Positions 1 to 4,780 of a DNA stretch of 5,282 nucleotides are shown here, piece after piece. A program made the translations under genes and the position numbers. The DNA comes from Fidelibacterota bacterium (GTDB taxonomy: Bacteria > Fidelibacterota > UBA2242 > JAFGTP01), in NCBI GenBank assembly GCA_021734005.1, contig JAIPJV010000160.1:1-5282 (forward strand). Direction: 5' to 3'. The first letter of the stretch is position 1, and each line of letters starts with the position of its first letter. Under the pieces are notes generated by a model, which searched no databases, was not told where the DNA came from, and saw only the letters and a list, made by a program, of their open reading frames with translations.

Positions 1-1577
1 CCATTATACATACGATTCTTGGAAGCGCCTCCAGCATTTTCAGTTTTACGGTAGGTCATTTCCCAGACAACAATTCCATTATCCAAATTTTCTATCCAGC
101 CAGTATCATACATTCTGTGAGCTTTGCCTTCGCCAATAGCATAAACTCTGACTTTGCCACTCTTTTTGATCTGGAAATCTCTGGAAATTTCCCGGGAATC
201 GCCAACTCGGCATATTTCAACGATGATATTTTCTGATTCCATTTCATCAGCATCAAATAGTTTAACATATTTTGTATCAGATTTTTCCAATGGCCACAGG
301 CTGATTCCCCATAATTCCTGTTCATAAGGCGGAGCTTCATTCCAGGCCAAATAGGAATGAGAATCATCAGAAACATAATGCAATACGTATTGCCCCTTTT
401 CAAAGTGAATAATGTCGTTGAATTTTACATTTTTCTTATGACCGCCCGCAGGTTCTGAATTGCGATCGTCCAGTTGCCAGATCTTTTCATGAGTGCCGGC
501 TTTTTCAATCCAGCCGTAATCATAGGCTTCATCAATAAATTCGCCAAGACAAAGTAATCTGAGATCCATATCCTGATTGATTTCAAAGCCCTGGGACAAG
601 TTATCATTATTACCTGCTCCTCTTAGATCAACCAGTGGATTGAATTCGGCAACTTTATCAGAAACATTATCGCTGTCAGATTTTTTACAAGAAACTACTA
701 TTCCCCATCTACCCGGTTCATTGGGAGGCAAGCCATTCCAGCTGTCATAAGCGTGAGAGCCATCAGTAACATAACTGACAACATAATTGCCAGCCGGTAA
801 GTTTATTGTTTGGAAAGCTTTCTTATTTTTCTCAGCACCTCCAGCATGTTTGTATAATGTTTCCTGATCGGGCCAGACAACTTTATGGGTTCTCAATTCA
901 TAAACCCTGGCATAGTCATAATCCTGCCCATCCTTGCGCTCACCTGTATAATGAATATTGATTTTTGTATCCTTTTTCAGAGTAAATTTCTGCTTTTTGT
1001 ATTCATTTCTATTTACTTGTAAAATTTTCACAATATCATATTGATTGTTCTGGCTATCAGAGACATTCTCCAGAGATTCCAGATTTGCATCATCAGATCT
1101 GACTTCCAGGTATAGTCTATAATAGTCAATATTGCCTTTACGCCTTATACTTTCGATTACTTCATCGAAGACTTTGCTGAGATCAAAATTCTCACTTTCA
1201 ATTCCTTCTTCATTGTAAACAGTTGCAAAATAGAGTGTATAATCACCGCTCTCAAGAGTAATATCCTCGTCAAAGCGAAAATTTGTTTCCTGATAGTAAT
1301 CTTTATCATTTTGCAGAGAATTCCAGACAACTTTTTTTGTATTATTGTTCAGTATCCATCCATAGCTAATGATATCCCGTCCTGGGCGCTTTATTAAAAC
1401 ACCTTTACCATTGATCTCACAATCAGATTTTTTATTAACTTTAAAGCTGCGCTGAGCAACTCTACCTGGCCATTCGCCTCTTACCAAAATTGCCTCTTGA
1501 CCTGACAAAATTGACCCGGAAGATAGCACTAAAATTAAAAATATGATAACATTTTTAAATTTCAATACAGACTGCAT
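1..1577 (-). CDS. Secreted tandem beta-repeat protein, function unknown (C-terminus off the left edge)
   Basis: An uninterrupted frame of 525 codons runs from ATG at 1577 leftward off the window. The start is supported by AAGGAG (1584-1589, minus strand) 6 nt upstream, and an in-frame stop lies shortly before it. Residues 1-26 form a signal peptide (basic MQSVLKFK, hydrophobic IIFLILVLSS, cleavage near SILSG), so the product is exported. The rest is a tandem repeat of about 135 residues. Units lie near residues 44-125 (divergent), 198-297, 331-430 and 468 to the edge. Shared features in order are F-x-[IV/L], GWIE/YARV, [VI]W, AGG-x-x-KN, a GxYVL/VxY strand, TDGSHAY or SDDSHSY, WN-x-x-PP, and WGI. 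The pattern suggests beta-sandwich or jelly-roll modules used for binding or display, but that is inference. I recall similar unnamed repeats in FCB-group genomes and cannot assign a Pfam family. It is transcribed divergently from the LysM gene. A sorting tail may lie beyond the edge. Confidence 0.92.
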   Translation of the reverse strand, partial: MQSVLKFKNVIIFLILVLSSGSILSGQEAILVRGEWPGRVAQRSFKVNKKSDCEINGKGVLIKRPGRDIISYGWILNNNTKKVVWNSLQNDKDYYQETNFRFDEDITLESGDYTLYFATVYNEEGIESENFDLSKVFDEVIESIRRKGNIDYYRLYLEVRSDDANLESLENVSDSQNNQYDIVKILQVNRNEYKKQKFTLKKDTKINIHYTGERKDGQDYDYARVYELRTHKVVWPDQETLYKHAGGAEKNKKAFQTINLPAGNYVVSYVTDGSHAYDSWNGLPPNEPGRWGIVVSCKKSDSDNVSDKVAEFNPLVDLRGAGNNDNLSQGFEINQDMDLRLLCLGEFIDEAYDYGWIEKAGTHEKIWQLDDRNSEPAGGHKKNVKFNDIIHFEKGQYVLHYVSDDSHSYLAWNEAPPYEQELWGISLWPLEKSDTKYVKLFDADEMESENIIVEICRVGDSREISRDFQIKKSGKVRVYAIGEGKAHRMYDTGWIENLDNGIVVWEMTYRKTENAGGASKNRMYN

Positions 1578-1696
1578 CTTATTCTCCTTATATGAGTGTT
1601 AATTTAATAATTTTGTAAGGACTTTTCACTCTGTTACTCATAAATATCTGACAAAAAAAATAAATACACCTCTCTTTCACTTCAGCACTTTTTAGA

Positions 1697-1725
1697 AACA
1701 TAAAATTATTATTTGTTGTCATCAA
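1697..1725 (-). promoter_or_regulatory. Candidate promoter for the tandem-repeat protein gene
   Basis: On the minus strand TTGATG (1725-1720) is followed after 17 nt by TATGTT (1702-1697), a moderate match to a sigma-70-type -35/-10 pair. Transcription would start about 110 nt before the ATG at 1577. Such matches arise easily in sequence this AT-rich, and some FCB bacteria use a different housekeeping promoter consensus, so this is weak. Confidence 0.22.
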
Positions 1726-1746
1726 ATACAAAAAATTGTAATAATT

Positions 1747-1793
1747 TTTAAATTTTTAAAAGGCCTTTAAATACCATTTAAAACGGGTTTAAA
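1747..1793. repeat. 11-bp-phased TTTAAA array
   Basis: TTTAAA occurs at 1747, 1755, 1766, 1777 and 1788. The last four copies are spaced exactly 11 bp apart, giving units of TTTAAA plus a variable 5-nt spacer (AGGCC, TACCA, ACGGG). A perfect palindrome AAAGGCCTTT sits at 1759-1768 inside it. Spacing of about one helical turn would put each self-complementary hexamer on the same DNA face. This could be an operator array or a bent or flexible segment; no function is demonstrated. Confidence 0.5.
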
Positions 1794-1850
1794 ACATTAA
1801 AATAGCCTTGTTATAATCTACTAATAATAAATAATTTCAGATTATTTTTT

Positions 1851-1886
1851 TTGATTACATATAGATGGTCTTGATTATATATAATC
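1851..1886. repeat. Direct repeat TTGATTAYATATA with 14-bp palindrome
   Basis: TTGATTACATATA (1851-1863) recurs as TTGATTATATATA (1871-1883) exactly 20 bp downstream with one mismatch. The second copy is part of the perfect palindrome GATTATATATAATC (1873-1886). A further relative, GATTACTTATAG, lies at 1991-2002 just after the candidate -10 of the LysM gene and matches GATTACATATAG (1853-1864) at 11 of 12 bases. Two-turn spacing plus dyad symmetry is compatible with regulator binding sites, but AT-rich composition makes chance similarity possible. Confidence 0.35.
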
Positions 1887-1960
1887 TTCTCATTTTCAAT
1901 GATTAAACAGTTTATTTTGGCTATTTTTTTAATTTTTATTATTATAATTGATTTTACCTG

Positions 1961-1989
1961 TTGATATTTTTTTTTAATGGTCGTATATT
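1961..1989 (+). promoter_or_regulatory. Candidate promoter for the LysM outer-membrane protein gene
   Basis: TTGATA (1961-1966) and TATATT (1984-1989) are separated by exactly 17 nt, each differing little from the sigma-70 consensus. The predicted start near 1996 would give a 5' untranslated leader of about 115 nt. It is the best-spaced pair I found upstream of the gene, but the surrounding AT-richness and uncertain promoter consensus of the host limit confidence. Confidence 0.35.
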
Positions 1990-2099
1990 AGATTACTTAT
2001 AGAAATTATTAAATGGTTTTATGGTTACTATCTTTATCAAAATAGTATATGAGGGATTTTTTAGGTTTACATCACAACTATGTATTAAACCCAAGTCAT

Positions 2100-2104
2100 G
2101 GAGG
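2100..2104 (+). promoter_or_regulatory. Ribosome binding site that fixes the start at 2110
   Basis: GGAGG at 2100-2104 lies 5 nt before ATG 2110. An in-frame ATG at 2098 overlaps this Shine-Dalgarno sequence and would add four residues (MEDV) before the basic start of the signal peptide, so 2110 is preferred. Confidence 0.8.
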
Positions 2105-2109
2105 ATGTT

Positions 2110-3408
2110 ATGAAAAAATTAATCGTGATTTTATTATCGCTTTTGCTAATTAATTTTATGTTGGCAGGCGAAACGGGGGAAGAGGGGACCAAATCCTGCT
2201 GGAAATCCAAAGTAAAGATAGGATTGGCAGGAAGTGGTAATTTATTCATAGCCCCTCTTGCTGACAATCATGCTGGCGGTAATCTTGGTTTAGGATTTTG
2301 TGGCTTTATGGATTACAATCTTACCAGAAGTTTTGCACTAAGTCTTAATCTTGGCTACAATCAAGTTAATATTGATTATACGCCGGAATTGAAGAACAGT
2401 ATTTTGTATGCTACGCTTCGCAGTAAATATTTTTTCGTGCCGGAGGCCTCCTTCAGCCCCTTTATTAGTGCCGGCCTAGGCCCTTTTTCCTTTACTCAGG
2501 AGAATGGCCTTCCGGACAGGTACTTTGACGGTATGTTCAGTGTCGGTATTGGGACCAATATAGCATTATCTGAAAAAATTGATCTGGTCCCAGCCGTAAA
2601 TTATAATATTCCAAATAGCGAAGATATCGATGGCAGTAGCGGCCTGGATACCTATTTAAACTTCGAAGTTGGTCTATCCTTTGCTCTCGGAGCCAAAAAA
2701 GAGAAGCCAACACCTCCCCCATCTTCAAAAATTGAAAAAGAGGTCGAAAAAGAAGAAAAAAAGACGGAAGAGGAAATGGAATTAGAACCGGATATTGAGG
2801 AAGAAGATACTGTTGGTATTGGACAAGAAGTTGAAATGGTAGAAGAAGTTAAAGAAGCAGAAGACACAGTTGCCGTTGTTGAAGAAAAAGCGGAAAAAGC
2901 CAGAAAAACGGAAAAAGCAGTAGAAAAAGAGACTGAGAAAAAAATAGTTGAGAAGGCAAAAAAGGAAGCCAAGGAAGAGGCTGTAAAAATTGAAGAAAAA
3001 GAAGAACAAGAAATTGAATCGAATTACTATGAAATGCTCCAATACATGACCAAGCCAAATGATTATTTAGTCAAAATTGCCAACCAGATGTATGATAATA
3101 GTTCAAAATGGCGGGATATCTGGAACTGGAATAGAGAAATTATAGGTGATAATCCTGATGTGATCTATCCATTCAATGAACTGGAACTGAAAAAAGTCCC
3201 GGCCGAAAATGCCAATAAACTTGAATATGAATTTTACAATTATGAAGTAGGCAATGGTGAAACATTGTGGTCAATTGCTGCCCAAGAATATGGCAATCCC
3301 TATTCCTGGATTGTTATCTACCGTGATAATAAAGAGATTCTTGATAAGAATCAGCAAAAAGTAAGACCGGGAACTGTACTTAAATTAAGAAGTAAGCTAT
3401 TCAACTAA
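2110..3408 (+). CDS. Outer-membrane beta-barrel protein with Glu/Lys linker and two LysM-like domains
   Basis: The 432-residue product begins MKKLIVILLSLLLINFMLAG, a signal peptide with likely cleavage near residue 19-20 and no lipobox cysteine. Residues about 31-196 have the alternating strands, glycines and aromatics of a small OmpA/OmpW-like barrel (for example IGLAGSGNLF, FISAGLGPF, LNFEVGLSFALG). A proline-rich hinge (KPTPPPSS) opens a highly charged linker, about 197-303. It is acidic first and then Lys/Glu/Ala mixed, so a coiled coil or extended helix is likely, and its DNA is a long purine-rich tract. Two LysM-like domains follow: about 305-363 (YLVKIANQMYDNSSKWRDIWNWN) and about 374-428 (GETLWSIAAQEYGN, then WIVIYRDNKEIL and VRPGTVLKL). 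LysM binds GlcNAc-containing glycans, so the inferred role is to tether the outer membrane to peptidoglycan, with LysM replacing the OmpA-C domain. The first LysM lacks the usual GDTL segment and is divergent. Confidence 0.93.
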   Translation: MKKLIVILLSLLLINFMLAGETGEEGTKSCWKSKVKIGLAGSGNLFIAPLADNHAGGNLGLGFCGFMDYNLTRSFALSLNLGYNQVNIDYTPELKNSILYATLRSKYFFVPEASFSPFISAGLGPFSFTQENGLPDRYFDGMFSVGIGTNIALSEKIDLVPAVNYNIPNSEDIDGSSGLDTYLNFEVGLSFALGAKKEKPTPPPSSKIEKEVEKEEKKTEEEMELEPDIEEEDTVGIGQEVEMVEEVKEAEDTVAVVEEKAEKARKTEKAVEKETEKKIVEKAKKEAKEEAVKIEEKEEQEIESNYYEMLQYMTKPNDYLVKIANQMYDNSSKWRDIWNWNREIIGDNPDVIYPFNELELKKVPAENANKLEYEFYNYEVGNGETLWSIAAQEYGNPYSWIVIYRDNKEILDKNQQKVRPGTVLKLRSKLFN

Positions 3409-3493
3409 TCATTAAGTCCACTTTAAAAAGGTGTCTGATCACAAAAAATCATGGTGAGAGGAGTCTAACCTTTGACGAGAAAAAAATATAGAA

Positions 3494-3520
3494 CATATTT
3501 CGACTCCGCTCAATATGACT
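3494..3520. repeat. Short intergenic repeat of the GAGCGGAGTCGAA type
   Basis: TTCGACTCCGCTCAATATG lies at 3499-3517, and its reverse complement reads CATATTGAGCGGAGTCGAA. CATATT (3494-3499) and AATATG (3512-3517) form a 6-bp stem around it. From memory, sequences of the form GTCANNNTGAGCGNAGTCGAA recur in intergenic DNA of many bacterial genomes, including FCB-group ones. Within this window it occurs once, so its repeat status rests on recall rather than on what is visible here. Confidence 0.35.
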
Positions 3521-3534
3521 GGTTTATACCCTTT

Positions 3535-3655
3535 TTAACCTGGATTATGCATAACCCTGCAAAAAATTGAGATTAATTTTCTAGTAATTAGAGTTTTAGA
3601 CCCTCCGTCTTGTAAAAACTGAGTTTTCTGGGGTTATGCATAATTTTAAGGTTAA
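3535..3655. repeat. Nested 121-bp imperfect palindrome
   Basis: TTAACCT (3535-3541) pairs with AGGTTAA (3649-3655). After a small asymmetric internal loop, ATTATGCATAACCC (3544-3557) pairs perfectly with GGGTTATGCATAAT (3631-3644). Further inward pairing is partial between the A-rich, GAG-containing segments around 3561-3575 and 3613-3627. The total is 21 exact pairs at the base of a long hairpin inside the MITE-like element. It could fold as RNA or extrude as a cruciform. It may be a second element nested in the first. Confidence 0.6.
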
Positions 3656-3683
3656 TCCCGATAATCCCGAAGGGATTATTCGG
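3653..3683. repeat. Hairpin with two alternative left arms
   Basis: CCGATAATCCC (3658-3668) pairs with GGGATTAT and CGG (3672-3679, 3681-3683, one bulged T) across a GAA loop. A second copy of the left arm, TAATCCC at 3653-3659, could pair with the same right arm instead. The sequence is almost equally stable on both strands. No T-run follows, so it is not a typical intrinsic terminator. Confidence 0.6.
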
Positions 3684-3743
3684 CCCGGAGTGTAGAAAAT
3701 GAATTTTGATGAATTTTCTAGGTTAAAGTGGACTCATTAAAAA

Positions 3744-3818
3744 ATGATAGATTATCTGGATTCATTAGAAATTGCAGAACTTGAAAAAATTACTATAAAA
3801 GAGGAGGAGTTTGTTTGA
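3744..3818 (+). other. 24-codon ORF overlapping the terminator stem (doubtful)
   Basis: ATG 3744 opens MIDYLDSLEIAELEKITIKE followed by EEFV and a TGA at 3816-3818. Its last codons form the left arm of the terminator and its stop overlaps the loop and right arm. No good Shine-Dalgarno is present; AGTGGA at 3728-3733 is weak, distant, and inside the element's terminal repeat. It may be a chance ORF, a leader peptide for attenuation of the downstream amidase gene, or original 3' flank of the LysM gene. I favour chance. Confidence 0.15.
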
Positions 3819-3834
3819 CTACTCCTCTTTTTTT
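3797..3834 (+). terminator. Rho-independent terminator
   Basis: AAAAGAGGAG (3797-3806) pairs with CTCCTCTTTT (3822-3831), followed inward by one G-A mismatch and AGT/ACT. This gives a 14-position stem with a 7-nt loop (3811-3817). The right arm runs into seven T residues (3828-3834). The A-run on the left arm could let it work on the minus strand as well. It most simply ends transcripts of the LysM gene. It lies only 26 bp before the amidase start codon. Confidence 0.85.
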
Positions 3835-3860
3835 GAACCATTAAAAAAAGAAAGGTTGAT

Positions 3861-4772
3861 ATGAGAAAAATCAAATTTGCAATTCCCGTAATAGTTTTGG
3901 TCATTTTTGTGGGATTATTACCCCATTGCGGCAAAGATTCCGCACCTCAGCAAAAAATTTATAATATGACCAACATGCAAATCGATTCTATGCTTCAGGT
4001 TGTCAGTCAAAGAAATATGACAATTTCGGAGCGGATTAATTATTATTCAGAAGCCTTTTTAGGTATGCCTTACAAATTAAAATGTGCAGGTGATGGCCCT
4101 TATGCTCTTTATGAGCCCTGGCCATTGGTCAATTTTGATGAGACCAATTGCATGGTCTTTTGTGAACATACTCTGGCCTTAGCTATTTCAGATAGCTGGG
4201 ATAATTTTTTCAATAACCTGCAAAATATCCGCTACAAAGATGGAATAATTGGCATGCGAACCCGGAATCACTACACAATAGCTGATTGGCGACTGGAAAA
4301 CAGCTGGCTATTAAATGATGTAACATCTGAGGTCGGTGGTGACGAAACTGTATCAATTACCCGCACAATTTCCCACAAACATTTTTTCAAGGATAAAGGT
4401 ATTCAAGATCTGCGCTATGTTAAACCCGATAGAGTGATGACCATTGATGTTATTCCTAAAGAATCTATTATGGATATCAAAGACAAAACCCGGCCTGGTG
4501 ATATTCTGTCCTTGATCTTCGCCGACAAAGATAGCATTTTCTCAGCCCATATGTTGATGATAGCAGAAAAAAATGGCGATAAATATATTCGGGAATCATC
4601 TAATAGTAAGATGACCACCTTTGATACTCCTTATGACCAATGGGTTAATGAAAAAGAAGGTATGGATCGCTATCTGGGTATTGTTATAATGCGGGTTCGG
4701 GAAGAATTGAATCAGCCCGGCAAGATAATTCTGCCCTGGAAAATTGATGAAATTAAAGAAAACCTGGAATAG
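3861..4772 (+). CDS. DUF1460 (AmiA-like, NlpC/P60 superfamily) N-acetylmuramoyl-L-alanine amidase-like protein
   Basis: The 303-residue product starts at ATG 3861, with AAAGG (3851-3855) at suitable spacing and an in-frame stop at 3834-3836 just upstream. Residues 1-22 are a hydrophobic signal (KFAIPVIVLVIFVGLL). Cys23 in LLPHCGKD could be a lipidation site, but His at -1 is not a normal lipobox. The rest matches my recollection of DUF1460: LGMPYKLK (67-74), LVNFDETNC (89-97) with the probable nucleophile Cys97 followed by VFCEHTLALA, IRYKDG (123-128), RNHYTIADW (135-143), DVTSEVGG (153-160), RPGDILSLI (211-219), and AHMLMI (229-234) supplying the probable catalytic His230. Characterised family members cut the MurNAc-L-Ala bond of muropeptides in wall turnover. 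The acidic residue I expect before the nucleophile is Asn96 here. The likely site is the periplasm or membrane-anchored. It converges on the next gene. Confidence 0.9.
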   Translation: MRKIKFAIPVIVLVIFVGLLPHCGKDSAPQQKIYNMTNMQIDSMLQVVSQRNMTISERINYYSEAFLGMPYKLKCAGDGPYALYEPWPLVNFDETNCMVFCEHTLALAISDSWDNFFNNLQNIRYKDGIIGMRTRNHYTIADWRLENSWLLNDVTSEVGGDETVSITRTISHKHFFKDKGIQDLRYVKPDRVMTIDVIPKESIMDIKDKTRPGDILSLIFADKDSIFSAHMLMIAEKNGDKYIRESSNSKMTTFDTPYDQWVNEKEGMDRYLGIVIMRVREELNQPGKIILPWKIDEIKENLE

Positions 4773-4780
4773 ACAACAGC

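Larger units (their letters stand above)
1578..2109. other. Divergent AT-rich intergenic region
   Basis: This 532-bp gap separates two divergently transcribed genes and contains no convincing gene. It holds the two candidate promoters, a phased TTTAAA array, a repeated TTGATTAYATATA element and a perfect 14-bp palindrome, each listed separately. Long T and A runs dominate. One 30-codon ORF (2021-2113) ends by ATGA overlap with the LysM gene start but has no ribosome binding site, so it is not called as a gene. The size and repeat content suggest shared regulation of the two exported proteins, which is inference. Confidence 0.7.
3410..3739. mobile_element. MITE-like nonautonomous element with terminal inverted repeats and CATTA target duplication
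   Basis: AGTCCACTTTAA (3415-3426) is the exact reverse complement of TTAAAGTGGACT (3723-3734), bounding a 320-bp unit. Both ends are flanked by the same direct 5-mer, CATTA (3410-3414 and 3735-3739), as expected of a target-site duplication. The inside has no credible ORF or transposase but several hairpins, as in miniature inverted-repeat elements moved in trans. It begins one base after the LysM gene's stop codon. Removing it with one CATTA would leave about 60 nt between that stop and the terminator at 3797. I cannot assign an IS family from the ends. A structured noncoding RNA or chance short repeats are the alternatives. Confidence 0.6.

Noticed and set aside
92..607. Two minus-strand ORFs (92-403 and 425-607)
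   Set aside because: They lie in other frames of the continuous 525-codon reading frame starting at 1577, which has a signal peptide and clear internal repeats. They are shadows of it.
1812..1817. Perfect TATAAT on the plus strand
   Set aside because: No -35-like sequence lies at suitable spacing (the upstream bases are TTAAAA), and it is about 300 bp from the nearest plus-strand start.
2696..3022. Possible CRISPR or tandem DNA repeat in the GAA/AAA-rich tract
   Set aside because: There is no fixed-length repeat with spacers. It is coding low complexity for Glu and Lys.
2085..3058. Several minus-strand ORFs opposite the LysM gene, rich in Phe/Ser/Leu
   Set aside because: They are antisense reflections of the barrel and of the Glu/Lys-rich linker. 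Low complexity explains their length.
3427..3722. Hidden transposase remnant inside the MITE-like element
   Set aside because: Translations I made by eye of parts of both strands are broken by frequent stops and show no transposase motifs.
3752..3934. Minus-strand 60-codon ORF across the terminator and amidase start
   Set aside because: It reads through the terminator hairpin and the antisense of the signal peptide, with no ribosome site or recognisable product.
4415..4618. Minus-strand 67-codon ORF inside the amidase gene
   Set aside because: It is antisense to well-conserved family motifs (RPGDILSLI, AHMLMI) and shows no independent coding evidence.
4773..4780. Bidirectional terminator between the convergent genes
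   Set aside because: Only 8 bp separate the two stop codons and I see no hairpin with a T-run across the junction.
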